From Rahnella bruchi (GTDB lineage: Bacteria > Pseudomonadota > Gammaproteobacteria > Enterobacterales > Enterobacteriaceae): 64,000 nt of DNA. Of this stretch, positions 1-9,303 are shown piece by piece (positions within the stretch are counted from its first letter, which is position 1; each line of letters starts with the position of its first letter). Under the pieces are notes generated by a model. That model did not search any database. It had not been told where the DNA came from and was given only the letters and a program-made list of their open reading frames with translations. The stretch is taken from assembly GCF_003614975.1 (NCBI RefSeq), contig NZ_QZWI01000001.1, positions 372,001 to 436,000 on the forward strand. Reading direction: 5' to 3'. The translations under genes and the position numbers were made by a program.

Positions 1-1
1 A

Positions 2-889
2 TCGCCGCGTGCGCCCGGCGCACTGATGGTGGCCAATGCCGATGGTCATTTTTGCGGTTCGCTTTCCGGTGGGTGCGTCGAAGAAGATTTCCTGCAACGC
101 ATAGCGGCGGGTGAATATCAGCAAGCCAGCCAGATTGTGCGCTACGGCGAAGGCGGGCTGACGCCGAATATTGCCCTGCCGTGCGGCGGTTCGCTGGATG
201 TGCTGATTGAGTATTTAACGGCGATGCCCGGCAATCTCGAATATCTGCAAAGAATGGGGATGGCGCTGGCGGGGCATTACGCTTTGACTAAGTCACTTAC
301 CCTGCCCGCTGCCTGCGATCATCTGGAACTGACGAATTATCATAATGCGACCCAGGTGATGCGAAACGAAGATTGCATCACCCTGCATCTGGCTGCCCCG
401 CCACGCCTGCTGATTGCCGGATTGTCGAGCGTAGCGCTTTATTGCGCTGATTTTGCCTGTGCGCTGGGATTTGAAGTGGTGGTGTGTGAATGCCGTGAGG
501 ATGTACTGGAAAACTTTCAGTCTTCACTGAAAGCCGGTATTCGCCTGGAAAAACAATTCCCGGCTAAATATCTCGAGGAACAAAGCTGTCATGCGAATAC
601 GGCGATTGTCGCGCTGACCCATGACCCGAGAATGGATGACCTTACCCTGATGGAAGCGGTGAACACTCCGGCATTTTATATCGGTGCGATGGGTTCACAG
701 CGTAACAGCGCACGCCGCCGTGAGCGTCTGCAAACTATCGCGGATTTCACACCAGAGGATTTTTCCCGTCTGCATGCACCGGTAGGATTATCGATCGGCA
801 GCAAAACCCCGGCCGAAATCGCGCTGGCAGTGATGGCGGATATTGTTAAGCATAAAAATGGGGTGAATCAGCTCGTTACAGCTGTCTGA
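2..889 (+). CDS. XdhC/CoxI-family protein, 5' end cut by window edge
   Basis: The reading frame is open to the first bases of the window, so the start lies outside it; 295 residues are visible. The first visible residues (SPRAPGALM) and the following LSGGCVEEDF motif are typical of the N-terminal XdhC/CoxI domain. The C-terminal half is a Rossmann-like XdhC_C domain with the signature YIGAMGSQRNSARRRE and a final segment PVGLSIGSKTPAEIALAVMA. Proteins of this family help insert or sulfurate molybdenum cofactor in xanthine dehydrogenase-type enzymes. No partner hydroxylase subunit is inside the window, so the substrate enzyme is unknown. The gene converges on ycfJ and shares a terminator hairpin with it. 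Confidence 0.85.
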   Translation, partial: SPRAPGALMVANADGHFCGSLSGGCVEEDFLQRIAAGEYQQASQIVRYGEGGLTPNIALPCGGSLDVLIEYLTAMPGNLEYLQRMGMALAGHYALTKSLTLPAACDHLELTNYHNATQVMRNEDCITLHLAAPPRLLIAGLSSVALYCADFACALGFEVVVCECREDVLENFQSSLKAGIRLEKQFPAKYLEEQSCHANTAIVALTHDPRMDDLTLMEAVNTPAFYIGAMGSQRNSARRRERLQTIADFTPEDFSRLHAPVGLSIGSKTPAEIALAVMADIVKHKNGVNQLVTAV

Positions 890-910
890 CTTCAGTATTC
901 ATTCCATAAA

Positions 911-940
911 AAAAACCTGAGGTTTTCGCCTCAGGCTTTT
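911..940. terminator. Bidirectional intrinsic terminator between xdhC-like gene and ycfJ
   Basis: Perfect 7-bp inverted repeat CCTGAGG/CCTCAGG (916-922 and 929-935) with a 6-nt loop, an A-run on the left and CTTTT on the right. It lies between two convergent genes and can serve both. Confidence 0.8.
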
Positions 941-959
941 GTACAGACTTACCGGTTAA

Positions 960-1496
960 TTAGGTGCGGGTAAGCTGCAACTGACCACTTTTATCCAGCG
1001 GAATTTGAGTGCCCGGATCGTGGTCCATACGAACTTTACCCTGCTGATCGCCTATTTTATAGGTCACATCATAACCGAGCGTTTTATCTGCTTTGTCATA
1101 CACGGTTTTACAGCGCTGCTGTTGAGTCGTGTAGGTGTCGTTATCCTGCATGCTGCTTTGCACGCGGTTACCTGCATAACCACCACCCAGTGCTCCGGCG
1201 ACAGTGGCGACATCACGTCCGCGCCCCCCACCAAACTGGTGACCCAAAACGCCACCCGCAACCGCACCCAGTACGGAACCGGTGATCTGATGCTCATCCT
1301 GCACAGGACGGCGGTGAGTAACAGTCACATTACGACATTCCTGACGCGGGGTTTTTGTGGTCTCTTTGATTGGCGTAGCACTGACAACCTGCGCATATTG
1401 CGGGCCAGACGAAAAGACGTTCATGCTCGCAACGCCAGCAATGCCCAATGCCGCAGCCACACCAATACCGACCCCAGCTAACATTGACTTGTTCAC
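960..1496 (-). CDS. ycfJ: Glycine-zipper 2TM outer-envelope protein YcfJ
   Basis: A 178-residue protein almost collinear with E. coli YcfJ. It has an N-terminal hydrophobic anchor or signal segment (MLAGVGIGVAAALGIAG), a central conserved RQECRNVTVTHR motif, a glycine-zipper region (GSVLGAVAGGVLGHQFGGG, then GALGGGYAGN), and a C-terminal domain with DPGTQIPLD. The start is a GTG at 1496-1494, chosen because the encoded (M)NKSMLAG matches the family start and a GGAGGAA Shine-Dalgarno lies just upstream; the longer in-frame ATG extension has neither. The family is envelope-associated and of poorly defined function, often linked to biofilm and stress in E. coli. Confidence 0.9.
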   Translation of the reverse strand: MNKSMLAGVGIGVAAALGIAGVASMNVFSSGPQYAQVVSATPIKETTKTPRQECRNVTVTHRRPVQDEHQITGSVLGAVAGGVLGHQFGGGRGRDVATVAGALGGGYAGNRVQSSMQDNDTYTTQQQRCKTVYDKADKTLGYDVTYKIGDQQGKVRMDHDPGTQIPLDKSGQLQLTRT

Positions 1497-1763
1497 AGGA
1501 CTTCCTCCGAAAATGTTACCACGCAATTCGCCCCGTAAGAGACGCGCCTCAGTGGACAACAACACATCTGAGGTTCGGCGTGCGTGAATCGCCAGCTGTA
1601 AACTTATTGGTTAAGTCTGCCCTTCATAGCCTGAGCAAACAATAAGACGAACTCTGTAAGTGAGGGAAATGACCTGTCTGAGGGGGTGTTTAGGAGGATT
1701 CTTAGCTGACAAAGTAATATTGGCGTGATTTTCTGCTATTTGGGTGTTTATTGTACTAAAAAT

Positions 1764-1790
1764 AAAAAAGCCTGTATTAAACAGGCTTTT
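1764..1790 (-). terminator. Intrinsic terminator of ndh
   Basis: 10-bp inverted repeat AAAAGCCTGT/ACAGGCTTTT (1766-1775, 1781-1790) with a 5-nt loop. Read on the minus strand it ends in a U-rich tract, 50 bp after the ndh stop codon. Confidence 0.8.
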
Positions 1791-1839
1791 AGGTATGAAA
1801 CGATTCAGCTGATGTATAAAAAAAACCCGGTGAACGAAA

Positions 1840-3144
1840 TCAGTGCAGTTTCAAACGCGGGCGGATCACACGGTTAATTCCGCCGACCAGCATCATCAGA
1901 CCGGTTTTGATATAACCGTGCAGCGCAATCTGATGCATACGATAAAGGGAGACGTAAACCAGTCGCGCCAGACGCCCTTCGACCATCATCGACCCACGCA
2001 TCAGGTTACCCATCAGGCTGCCGACAGTACTGAAGCGTGAAAGGGAAACCAGTGAACCGTGATCTTTATAGACGTAGGGTTTCAGGCTCTGCCCTTTACG
2101 CTGCGCCATGATATTGGCAAAACAGCGGGAAGCCATCTGGTGCGCGGACTGAGCGCGAGGCGGCACGAAGCCGCCGGACGGTTGCGGACAGGAAGCGCAG
2201 TCACCGATCGCGTAGATATTCGGATCACGCGTGGTCTGCAACGTCGGCTCCACCACCAGCTGATTAATGCGGTTGGTTTCCAGACCCGCGATGTCTTTCA
2301 TGAAATCAGGCGCTTTAATCCCCGCCGCCCAGACCATCAGATCGGCATCAATGAATTCACCAGACTTAGTGTTCAGGCCGTTTTTATCTGCGCTGGTAAC
2401 CATGGTTTGCGTCAGAACGCGCACGCCCAGTTTGGTCAGCTCGTTGTGCGCCGCCGCAGAAATACGCGGCGGCAGTGCCGGCAGAATACGCTCGCCGGCC
2501 TCCACCAGAGTGACGTTCAGCGCTTCGCTGTCGAGCCCTTCAAAACCGTAGCTGTGCAGCTGTTTCACCGCATTGTGCAGCTCGGCAGACAGCTCAACGC
2601 CGGTCGCACCGCCGCCAACAATCGCGATGTTCACTTTCTTCTGCTTGTCGGAGCTGGCAGAGAATTTGAGGAACAGGTTCAGCATTTCGTTATGGAAACG
2701 GTGTGCCTGATGCGGGTTATCCAGGAAGATGCAGTTGTCTTTCACGCCCGGCGTGCCGAAGTCGTTAGAGGTACTGCCCAGTGCCATCACCAGCTGGTCG
2801 TACGCAATATCACGTACCGGCACCAGCATCTCACCGTTCTCATCGCAGATTTCGGCCAGTTTGATGGTCTGGTTTTCGCGATCGATATCGGTCAGTGAGC
2901 CAATCTGGAAAGTAAAACCATGGTTGCGGGCATGAGCCAGATAGCTCAAGGCATCCACACCGTCGTCCAAGCTGCCGGTCGCCACTTCGTGTAACAGGGG
3001 TTTCCATAAATGGCTGTGGTTACGGTCGACCAGAATGATCTCCGCTTTTTTCTTGCGGCCAAGTTTATGGCCCAGGCTTGTCGCCAGTTCCAGACCGCCG
3101 GCGCCACCGCCGATTATCACAATTTTCTTCATTGGTGATGTCAA
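1840..3144 (-). CDS. ndh: Type II NADH:quinone oxidoreductase (NDH-2)
   Basis: 434 residues, the same length as E. coli Ndh and closely similar throughout. It is a single-subunit, non-proton-pumping, FAD-dependent NADH dehydrogenase on the inner face of the cytoplasmic membrane that feeds electrons to quinone. Two Rossmann dinucleotide motifs are visible: [12 protein letters not shown] near residue 8 (FAD) and [17 protein letters not shown] near residue 172 (NADH). The C-terminal FAD motif IYAIGDCA and the membrane-binding C-terminal tail ending [12 protein letters not shown] are intact. It is monocistronic with its own terminator. A near-consensus FNR box lies 134 bp upstream, in keeping with the anaerobic repression known for E. 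coli ndh. Confidence 0.97.
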   Translation of the reverse strand: MTSPMKKIVIIGGGAGGLELATSLGHKLGRKKKAEIILVDRNHSHLWKPLLHEVATGSLDDGVDALSYLAHARNHGFTFQIGSLTDIDRENQTIKLAEICDENGEMLVPVRDIAYDQLVMALGSTSNDFGTPGVKDNCIFLDNPHQAHRFHNEMLNLFLKFSASSDKQKKVNIAIVGGGATGVELSAELHNAVKQLHSYGFEGLDSEALNVTLVEAGERILPALPPRISAAAHNELTKLGVRVLTQTMVTSADKNGLNTKSGEFIDADLMVWAAGIKAPDFMKDIAGLETNRINQLVVEPTLQTTRDPNIYAIGDCASCPQPSGGFVPPRAQSAHQMASRCFANIMAQRKGQSLKPYVYKDHGSLVSLSRFSTVGSLMGNLMRGSMMVEGRLARLVYVSLYRMHQIALHGYIKTGLMMLVGGINRVIRPRLKLH

Positions 3145-3277
3145 AATGACCCCCTCAAATGTGAACCAATTGTTATATAAGAGTAAAAATATAATCCTTA
3201 TATTACATAGGGTTGCTTAAGTTAAATCGGTATCTGAGACGGAGGATATCACGCGTGGTGATTTGGTCATACCAAAA

Positions 3278-3291
3278 TTGATATAGGTCAA
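3278..3291. promoter_or_regulatory. Candidate FNR box upstream of ndh
   Basis: TTGAT-ATAG-GTCAA matches the FNR consensus TTGAT-N4-ATCAA at 9 of 10 positions. It sits in the 323-bp gap between ndh and ycfP (3145-3467), which otherwise holds only the ycfP terminator and AT-rich promoter-like sequence at about 3160-3210. E. coli ndh is repressed by FNR, so the assignment is supported by context; binding has not been shown here. Confidence 0.6.
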
Positions 3292-3410
3292 TTTAAATTC
3301 ATTTGGCTAATTTGACTTAGGGAAATGGCATGTATTTTGCCAGCTTTAAATCAGCAGGTTAGACCGTAAACGAGCGGAAAAATGATTTCAGGGGGCAGAA
3401 TGAGGCAAAT

Positions 3411-3440
3411 AAAAAACCACTCCTTGCAGGCAGTGGTTTT
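3411..3440 (-). terminator. Intrinsic terminator of ycfP
   Basis: 9-bp inverted repeat AAAACCACT/AGTGGTTTT (3413-3421 and 3432-3440). On the minus strand it is followed by TTTTTTATTTG. It begins 28 bp after the ycfP stop. Confidence 0.8.
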
Positions 3441-3467
3441 AAAGAATTTCAGGAACGAAATGTTAAA

Positions 3468-4010
3468 TCAGTCGATGTTTTTGAAGGCTTTGATCCGCTG
3501 AAGATGGGTCGAGATATCCCTGAACTTATGGCTCTGATGTTCGTCCCATTCAACCGGGTAGTAATGATGAAGCTTCTCAGCCGTTTTCTTACTGTCGAGC
3601 ACGCCGTCTTCGCGGGATAAAATCACCAGACAACGGTCGCGGTTTTTCTCGCGAAAATTACTGATGCATTTCGTAGCAATGTCTTCGTACTCTTCGGGGC
3701 GGTCGATTTTCCCGGTCATATTGTCCTGCGGTGATAAGTTCGGGTTGAACATCACCTGACGGATCCCGCACAGAAAACCGATACGTTCAGCCCAGAATCC
3801 GCCAAGCCCGACTCCGCAAATCAGCGCATTTTTATCGGTGGTTTCATGCAGCACTTTGTCGACTTCTTTCAGCAAATGTTGCATGTCGTGGCGCGGGTGC
3901 AGCGTGCTGTAGCTGATGAAACGTACGTCGGGATCAATAAACTGCAGCTGCAACACTTTCTCATGGTTACCGGGACTGGTTGAATCGAAGCCATGCAAAT
4001 AGATAATCAT
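3468..4010 (-). CDS. ycfP: YcfP, alpha/beta-fold UPF0227 protein
   Basis: 180 residues, the same length as E. coli YcfP and very similar. It is a small alpha/beta-hydrolase-fold protein of the YqiA/YcfP (UPF0227) family. It begins [18 protein letters not shown], the oxyanion-hole HGF region, and has [17 protein letters not shown] at about residue 63, where esterases of this superfamily would carry the nucleophile elbow G-x-S-x-G. Here, as in E. coli YcfP, the Ser is replaced (GVGLGG), so catalytic activity is doubtful. The C-terminal histidine region (HQSHKFRDI) is present. It is the last gene of the nagZ group; its exact role is unknown. Confidence 0.93.
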   Translation of the reverse strand: MIIYLHGFDSTSPGNHEKVLQLQFIDPDVRFISYSTLHPRHDMQHLLKEVDKVLHETTDKNALICGVGLGGFWAERIGFLCGIRQVMFNPNLSPQDNMTGKIDRPEEYEDIATKCISNFREKNRDRCLVILSREDGVLDSKKTAEKLHHYYPVEWDEHQSHKFRDISTHLQRIKAFKNID

Positions 4011-4062
4011 CGTTTACCTCATCCTGAATGTGCGTTGAAACCCTCACGCGGTCTGAAAAACG

Positions 4063-5103
4063 TTACCGGGCAGTTTCTTTATGTTCCTGCCAGCGGGCGT
4101 CGAGGGCGGTCAGTTCACGGTTTGCCTCTTTCCAGCGACTCGAATTTTGCAGGTCCTGACGGGCCTGTTTTCCACTGTACAGTCCGCGATGATACAACTG
4201 CGCAACACGTTCAGCTTTGACCGGAGACAGGTTATCCAGCACGCTCACTGCGCCCTGACGATTATTGCAGGCCAGGATCATATCGCAACCAGCATCCAGA
4301 GATGCCTGGGCACGTTCCGGATAGCTGCCCATAATCGCGGCACCTTCCATTGAAATATCATCGGAAAAAATCACGCCGTTGAAATTCAGTTCTTTACGTA
4401 AAATATCCTGCAACCAGTAAGGCGAACCGCTGGCCGGACGCGGGTCGGCCTGCGTATAAATCACATGTGCAGGCATGACGGCATCCAGCAATTTACGCTC
4501 ATTAAGCTGACGGAAGATTGCCATGTCGTGCTGGCGGATAACCTCCAGCGGGCGATCGTCACGTGGCGTTTCTTTGTGGGAATCCGCACTGACTGCGCCA
4601 TGTCCGGGGAAATGCTTACCGGTCGTTTTCATGCCTGCTGCGTGCATGCCGAGAATAAACTGTTCTGCCATATCCAGTGCTTTGTTCGGGTCGGCGTGGA
4701 ATGAGCGCTCGCCAATGGCCGCACTGATATGGCCGATATCCAGCACCGGCGCAAAGCTGATGTCGATATCCATGGCAATCATTTCTGACGCCATCAGCCA
4801 GCCGCCCTCCTGTGCCAGACGCGCCGCTTCGTGTGGCGTATTGATCGCCGCAAAAGATTGCGCAGCGGGCAGACGGGTAAAGCCTTCGCGAAAACGCTGC
4901 ACGCGCCCGCCTTCTTGATCCACCGCCAGCACCAGACGGTCATGGGACGCGGCGCGTATCTGGCGGATCAGTTCATGTAACTGACTGACGTCATGATAAT
5001 TTCGGGTGAATAAAATCAGACCGCCCACCAGCGGGTGCTGCAAAATTTCACGTTCTTCGGCATCCAGCTCATAGCCAACGACATCCAGCATTACAGGTCC
5101 CAA
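4063..5103 (-). CDS. nagZ: Beta-N-acetylhexosaminidase NagZ
   Basis: Glycoside hydrolase family 3 enzyme of the cytoplasm that removes N-acetylglucosamine from 1,6-anhydro-muropeptides during peptidoglycan recycling; its products can induce AmpC-type beta-lactamases where the circuit exists. Visible motifs: [11 protein letters not shown], the KHFPGHG catalytic loop with the His-Asp pair (DSHKETPRD), and the [10 protein letters not shown] segment with the nucleophile Asp. The start is a TTG at 5103-5101, which aligns with the E. coli start (LGPVMLDV) and follows AAGGAG; a TTG one codon earlier is also possible. ATG extensions further upstream run into thiK and lack family similarity. About 346 residues. 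Lies between thiK and ycfP as in E. coli. Confidence 0.94.
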   Translation of the reverse strand: MGPVMLDVVGYELDAEEREILQHPLVGGLILFTRNYHDVSQLHELIRQIRAASHDRLVLAVDQEGGRVQRFREGFTRLPAAQSFAAINTPHEAARLAQEGGWLMASEMIAMDIDISFAPVLDIGHISAAIGERSFHADPNKALDMAEQFILGMHAAGMKTTGKHFPGHGAVSADSHKETPRDDRPLEVIRQHDMAIFRQLNERKLLDAVMPAHVIYTQADPRPASGSPYWLQDILRKELNFNGVIFSDDISMEGAAIMGSYPERAQASLDAGCDMILACNNRQGAVSVLDNLSPVKAERVAQLYHRGLYSGKQARQDLQNSSRWKEANRELTALDARWQEHKETAR

Positions 5104-5137
5104 CAAAATGGACGCTCCTTTTCTTTTCAGATGATTT

Positions 5138-5995
5138 TTAAGGGCGCAACGGGTGCGCCCATTCTCTGTACTGATTTTCGCCGGTCTGCTGCCAGCGCAC
5201 TTCAAACCACATCAGCATCAGGTAATCTACCCAGGGGATCCAGCGGTTAACCTGCTGCTGTAAAAGAGTTATTTCCTGATAGCCGCCCGCATTAACGTAC
5301 TCATTCAGGAATGTATTTTGTTGCTGCGCATTCCAGTCATTACCGCGAACAATGGCGGCCAGTTCCAGCGCAATATCTGCATTCGCGGCATATTCCCAGT
5401 CAATCAGCCGCAGGCCTTCCGGCGTATTCAGCACATTGCCTGCGTGAATATCCATGTGCACCAGCGCCAGTTTCAGCGACACGGGCGGCGTCTGCGACAT
5501 CATCTGGTGATGTAAACGCAGCCAGCGCGGCGTCAGCCTGCGCCGGTCGATATGTTGCCAGTAACGCGCAAATTGCTGCGGTAAATCCAGCCGGTAGCCT
5601 GACGGCGCCAGCTGATGCAACCTGACCAGCGTCTGGCTCAGCGCCTGCTGTGTGGCAGGCGTTGCGAAGTCCTGTTCAGTCAGCGGCGTGCCGTCTATCC
5701 AGTCAACAATCAGCCACGGCGGCGAATAAAGTCTGACACACGGCCCTGACTTTTGCCGCGCGACATGCCGCAAAATCGCAGATTCACGTTGCCGGTCAGC
5801 CCCTGCAATTCGCTTCTCATAAGACTGATGCCGCGCCAGCAAATTACCGGCGGGCGAAGTTATTTTCCAGCTTTCACCCGTCAGCCCTGCGACCGGTGAT
5901 AAACGAAAACCGGCGGTATTCACCGCCGGATAATGTTTTTCGATCAGTTGCTGTAATTCGGATTGCAGAAGCTCAGCGTTAATTCTGAACAGCAC
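5138..5995 (-). CDS. thiK: Thiamine kinase ThiK
   Basis: Aminoglycoside-phosphotransferase/choline-kinase fold enzyme that phosphorylates thiamine in vitamin B1 salvage. Kinase-like motifs are intact: [13 protein letters not shown] (catalytic loop with HxDxxxxN) at roughly residue 190 and [19 protein letters not shown] (Mg-binding DWE) just after it. The N-terminal region is more diverged than the rest compared with E. coli. A GTG at 5995 is preferred as start because it aligns with the E. coli N-terminus (LFRIN versus PFRSN); it overlaps the end of lpoB by 17 nt. An in-frame GTG at 6022 would give a 294-residue form, so the exact start is uncertain. Confidence 0.85.
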   Translation of the reverse strand: MLFRINAELLQSELQQLIEKHYPAVNTAGFRLSPVAGLTGESWKITSPAGNLLARHQSYEKRIAGADRQRESAILRHVARQKSGPCVRLYSPPWLIVDWIDGTPLTEQDFATPATQQALSQTLVRLHQLAPSGYRLDLPQQFARYWQHIDRRRLTPRWLRLHHQMMSQTPPVSLKLALVHMDIHAGNVLNTPEGLRLIDWEYAANADIALELAAIVRGNDWNAQQQNTFLNEYVNAGGYQEITLLQQQVNRWIPWVDYLMLMWFEVRWQQTGENQYREWAHPLRP

Positions 5996-6584
5996 CGCGA
6001 CCAGACCAGACGATTTCACCACTTGGTGCGGTAATCAAACGCATCGACATCGTGGGTGCTTTCACATCGCCACTGACGGTGCTGTAAAGTACATATTGGG
6101 CTTTTACGATGTTTGCCAGACCGATAGCTTTGCTGACCGAAGCGAGGCTATCATCCGGCGATAATCCCAGTGACTGCTTGGCTGAAGACACCTGTTCTGC
6201 CGGCACCACCTGGAAAGTCGTATTGTTCGCCAGCGTACTGCGCAGGGCATCCGTCGCTTTGGCCATTTGCAGCGAACCGTTGGTGCTGTTTTTCACGCCG
6301 TCTACCAGCAGAACGCTGCCGGACTGCACACCACCGGATTTGAGCATTTTCGCCAGCATCGGCTCAACGGTCGCCGTCCAGTCAATATTTGCGAATTTCG
6401 GTGGCTGCGGAACCGGCTGAACCTGTGGCTGCTCAGGCACTGGCGGATTGACCGGCGGCAGTGGCTGTTGCGGTTGTTGAGGTTGTTCTGGCTGCTGAGG
6501 CTGCGTCTGTTGCTGGTTTGGCAGAGTACAACCGCCAAGGATCAATGCGGCCATTGCCACAATGAGAAAATACTTTTTCATCAA
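5979..6584 (-). CDS. lpoB: Penicillin-binding protein activator LpoB (outer-membrane lipoprotein)
   Basis: 201-residue lipoprotein. Signal peptide MMKKYFLIVAMAALILGGC ends in the lipobox LGGC (Cys about residue 19). A Pro/Gln-rich disordered linker of about 45 residues follows, able to span the periplasm, and then the globular domain that contacts the UB2H domain of PBP1b and stimulates its glycosyltransferase and transpeptidase activity. The domain start NIDWTATVEPMLAKML and the segment SGSVLLVDGVKNSTNGSLQ match E. coli LpoB. A good Shine-Dalgarno (GGAGAAGG) precedes the paired ATG codons at 6584/6581. The linker is more Gln/Pro-rich than in E. coli. Part of the hinT-ycfL-lpoB-thiK-nagZ-ycfP gene group. 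Confidence 0.94.
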   Translation of the reverse strand: MMKKYFLIVAMAALILGGCTLPNQQQTQPQQPEQPQQPQQPLPPVNPPVPEQPQVQPVPQPPKFANIDWTATVEPMLAKMLKSGGVQSGSVLLVDGVKNSTNGSLQMAKATDALRSTLANNTTFQVVPAEQVSSAKQSLGLSPDDSLASVSKAIGLANIVKAQYVLYSTVSGDVKAPTMSMRLITAPSGEIVWSGRGAVQN

Positions 6585-6602
6585 CCTTCTCCGTACGGGA
6601 AT

Positions 6603-6971
6603 TTAGAGATAAAGGTACATGCGCACACTGTACGCATCGAGATTGCCATTGAGTGAACTGATGTCAATGCTGCTGTTGGCAGGCACGGTGACAGTCCGGG
6701 GTTCCGCAACCGGTAATAAATCCAGTCCCTGCTTATCATACCAATAGAAACGGTAATGCAAGGTGACAGGATGTGGCTGGTTATTATCCAGCGTACTGGT
6801 GGCCTTTTTCTGCCCACCGGAGTCAGACACTGATGGCGAGCTCGGGATAATCCCCGCCGTCAGAACGGGGGATTCCATCACCACCCTTTGCTGATTGTTG
6901 AGCGCAATACCAGGCTTGCTGCTACAGCCTATCAACAAAATTACCGGCAATAATGCCATCAGGAAACGCAT
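6603..6971 (-). CDS. ycfL: YcfL family lipoprotein (DUF1425)
   Basis: 122-residue predicted lipoprotein: signal peptide MRFLMALLPVILLIGC with lipobox LIGC. The mature part matches E. coli YcfL (for instance VVMESPVLTAGI, HYRFYWYDKQGLD and the C-terminal VRMYLYL). DUF1425 proteins have an immunoglobulin-like beta fold and unknown function. The gene sits 8 bp downstream of hinT and 18 bp upstream of lpoB, so it is probably cotranscribed with both. Confidence 0.9.
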   Translation of the reverse strand: MRFLMALLPVILLIGCSSKPGIALNNQQRVVMESPVLTAGIIPSSPSVSDSGGQKKATSTLDNNQPHPVTLHYRFYWYDKQGLDLLPVAEPRTVTVPANSSIDISSLNGNLDAYSVRMYLYL

Positions 6972-6979
6972 GTTTGCCC

Positions 6980-7333
6980 TTACTGACGTGACAGCAATGG
7001 ACCCAATGCACGGCCACCGACCAGATGCATATGGATATGATAAACTTCCTGCCCGCCGTCACGGTTGCAGTTGACGATCAGACGATAGCCACTTTCGGCA
7101 ATCCCTTCCTGTTCGGCAATTTTAGCGGCAACCGTCATCATCCGGCCCAGCGCGGCTTCGTGCGTGGCATCAACGTCATTCATCGTCGGGATCAGGATAT
7201 TCGGGATGATCAGAATGTGGCTTGGCGCCTGAGGAGAAATGTCGCGGAATGCAGTCACCAGTTCGTCCTGATAAACCACATCGGCAGGGATTTCACGGCG
7301 AATAATTTTGCTGAAAATTGTCTCTTCGGCCAT
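6980..7333 (-). CDS. hinT: Purine nucleoside phosphoramidase HinT (HIT family)
   Basis: 117 residues from the ATG at 7333, which encodes [21 protein letters not shown] and is preceded by an AAGGA Shine-Dalgarno; the track's six-residue extension is dropped. The histidine triad HIHMHLVGG at the C-terminus is complete, as are the N-terminal nucleotide-binding segments ([17 protein letters not shown]). HinT hydrolyses adenosine 5'-phosphoramidates and lysyl-AMP in the cytoplasm. In E. coli the fhuE gene lies between ptsG and hinT; here there is only a 199-bp gap. It heads the hinT-ycfL-lpoB-thiK-nagZ-ycfP group. Confidence 0.95.
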   Translation of the reverse strand: MAEETIFSKIIRREIPADVVYQDELVTAFRDISPQAPSHILIIPNILIPTMNDVDATHEAALGRMMTVAAKIAEQEGIAESGYRLIVNCNRDGGQEVYHIHMHLVGGRALGPLLSRQ

Positions 7334-7532
7334 CTTAACTGTCCTTAACAAAGTAAAAAGCGTTGTACGCAGTATGGGTTAGAATTTCCATTCCTTTCAA
7401 CCTGATTACGCTTTTTGATGCTTAATTGACGCAGAAAGCGCCAGCGACAGGCAACGGCAGCCGTTGGGGTAAATTGCAGGCATAAAAAAGGAGGCCGAAG
7501 CCTCCATTCTCAGAACTTAACATTGCTCACCA

Positions 7533-8966
7533 TTAATGGTTACGCATGTACTCGTCCATATCAGTTTTCAGGTTATCAGACTTGGTACCGAAAATAGCCT
7601 GAACACCAGAACCTGCAACCACTACACCTGCCGCACCCAGTTTTTTCAGGCCAGCCTGATCAACTTTCGATACGTCCGCTACGCTGACGCGCAGACGGGT
7701 AATACAGGCATCAAGGTTAGTGATGTTGTCTTTGCCGCCGAAAGCCTGAACCAGAGACGCAGACATTTCTGAACCGCCCTGCGTTGTAGTTTCGCTGGTT
7801 GTTTCTTCACGGCCAGGCGTTTTCAGATCCAGCTTCGCAATCAGGAAACGGAAGATGCTGTAGTAAGCCACCGCATATACCGCACCTACGATTGGGAACA
7901 GCCAGATTTTGCTGCTGTTACCGCTCAGTACGATGAAGTCAATCAGACCGTGCGAGAAGCTCGTACCGTCACGCATACCCAACAGGATACAGATTGGGAA
8001 TGCCAGACCTGCCAGAAGCGCGTGGATCACATACAGGATCGGCGCAACAAACATGAAGGAGAATTCAATAGGTTCAGTGATACCGGTCAGGAACGCAGTC
8101 AGTGCAGCGGAAATCATGATGCCGCCGACTTTTGCACGGTTCTCAGGTTTCGCTGAGTGCCAGATAGCGATTGCAGCAGCTGGCAGACCGTACATTTTGA
8201 ACAGGAAGCCGCCGGACAATTTACCCGCAGTCGGGTCACCCGCCATGTAACGTGGGATATCGCCGTGGAATACCTGACCTGCGGAGTTCACGTATTCACC
8301 GATTTGCATCTGGAATGGAACGTTCCAGATATGGTGCAGACCAAACGGAACCAGCGCACGTTCTACAACGCCGTAGATACCGAATGCCACTACCGGGTTC
8401 TGGTAAGCAGCCCATTGTGAGAAGGTCTGGATACCTGTACCGATTGGTGGCCAGATGAAGGACAGAACCACGCCCAGAATAATCGCCGCCAGACCAGAGA
8501 TGATTGGCACGAAACGTTTACCCGCGAAGAAGCCCAGGTATTCAGGCAACTTGATGCGGTAGAAACGGTTGAACATGTATGCCGCAATCGCACCGGAGAT
8601 AATACCGCCCAGTACGCCGGTGTCCGCCAGATGCTTGGCTGCAATTTCTTCAGCCGGCAAATGCAGAACTAGTGGTGCAACAACTGCCATGGTTTTGACC
8701 ATGATGCCGTATGCCACAACGGACGCCAGTGCAGAAACACCGTCATTGTTGGTGAAGCCTAACGCCACACCGATAGCAAAGATCAGAGGCATGTTAGCGA
8801 AGACGGAACCACCGGCTTCGGCCATAACATGGGAAACGATCAGTGGCAGCCAGCTAAAGTTTGCAGAACCGACACCAAGCAGGATACCTGCGATTGGCAG
8901 TACGGATACTGGCAGCATTAGCGATTTACCGACCTTTTGAAGGTTTGCAAACGCGTTCTTAAACAT
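7533..8966 (-). CDS. ptsG: PTS glucose-specific EIICB component
   Basis: 477 residues from the ATG at 8966, identical in length to E. coli PtsG and very similar along its whole length. It imports and phosphorylates glucose using EIIA(Glc)~P. The N-terminal EIIC domain (about residues 1-385) contains the membrane segments and the conserved [15 protein letters not shown] motif. A linker (DLKTPGREE) leads to the EIIB domain with the phosphorylated Cys in [13 protein letters not shown] (Cys421). A 14-residue upstream extension is rejected because CAGGAG precedes the chosen ATG. Its leader carries two stable hairpins, a CRP-like site and a sequence very like the SgrS-binding region of E. coli ptsG. 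Confidence 0.97.
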   Translation of the reverse strand: MFKNAFANLQKVGKSLMLPVSVLPIAGILLGVGSANFSWLPLIVSHVMAEAGGSVFANMPLIFAIGVALGFTNNDGVSALASVVAYGIMVKTMAVVAPLVLHLPAEEIAAKHLADTGVLGGIISGAIAAYMFNRFYRIKLPEYLGFFAGKRFVPIISGLAAIILGVVLSFIWPPIGTGIQTFSQWAAYQNPVVAFGIYGVVERALVPFGLHHIWNVPFQMQIGEYVNSAGQVFHGDIPRYMAGDPTAGKLSGGFLFKMYGLPAAAIAIWHSAKPENRAKVGGIMISAALTAFLTGITEPIEFSFMFVAPILYVIHALLAGLAFPICILLGMRDGTSFSHGLIDFIVLSGNSSKIWLFPIVGAVYAVAYYSIFRFLIAKLDLKTPGREETTSETTTQGGSEMSASLVQAFGGKDNITNLDACITRLRVSVADVSKVDQAGLKKLGAAGVVVAGSGVQAIFGTKSDNLKTDMDEYMRNH

Positions 8967-8990
8967 AATTGAGTGTGCTCCTGAGTAATG
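8967..8990 (-). promoter_or_regulatory. ptsG translation start region, candidate SgrS sRNA target
   Basis: On the minus strand the ribosome-binding region contains ACTCAGGAGCAC, the same core as the E. coli ptsG site bound by the small RNA SgrS during glucose-phosphate stress. Conservation just upstream of the ATG supports the same control. SgrS itself is not in this window. Confidence 0.5.
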
Positions 8991-9036
8991 ATGCTTTTGA
9001 TACTTCATGCGGTTTAGCCTGATAACTAACCGCTTT

Positions 9037-9080
9037 GCAAAGGGTCGTACAGCCCTTTGCTGTCGGGTGTCTGAGCACCC
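9037..9080 (-). promoter_or_regulatory. Two stem-loops in the ptsG 5' leader
   Basis: Two perfect inverted repeats lie in the untranslated leader: GCAAAGGG/CCCTTTGC (9037-9044, 9053-9060) and GGGTG/CACCC (9065-9069, 9076-9080). The second is followed on the plus strand by CTTTTAATTTTT, so it could also stop plus-strand transcripts. The 337-bp gap 8967-9303 holds these, a CRP-like site and a further hairpin (9215-9233) without a U-tract. Confidence 0.55.
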
Positions 9081-9123
9081 CTTTTAATTTTTACGAAGGG
9101 TAAAATAATTCCCTTTGTTAATG

Positions 9124-9139
9124 TTTGATGGCAGTCACG
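9124..9139. promoter_or_regulatory. Candidate CRP site upstream of ptsG
   Basis: TTTGA-N6-TCACG matches the CRP consensus TGTGA-N6-TCACA at 8 of 10 positions and lies about 160 bp upstream of the ptsG start. A TATTTT -10-like hexamer (9102-9107, minus strand) lies at a spacing compatible with class II activation. E. coli ptsG is CRP-activated. Inferred only from sequence. Confidence 0.4.
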
Positions 9140-9303
9140 TTTTTCTGAAAAATGCAGTGAGAGCGTTTAAAAAACCCACGATTTGCAACATTAAATCCGA
9201 AATAAACGCCCGTAGCCCCGTAAAAAACGGGGCCACAATACCTCATTCTGGTGATTAATTACGAGGTGAAAAATAAATCCAGAGTATATGACTAACCTTA
9301 AGG

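Noticed and set aside
2059-2898. 279-codon plus-strand frame inside ndh
   Set aside because: Shadow of ndh on the opposite strand; ndh is collinear with the E. coli protein.
8967-9008. 14-residue N-terminal extension of ptsG
   Set aside because: It covers the ribosome site and conserved sRNA target region; the ATG at 8966 gives the exact family length.
9215-9233. GCCCCGT/ACGGGGC hairpin upstream of ptsG
   Set aside because: Not listed as a terminator because neither strand has a following T-run.
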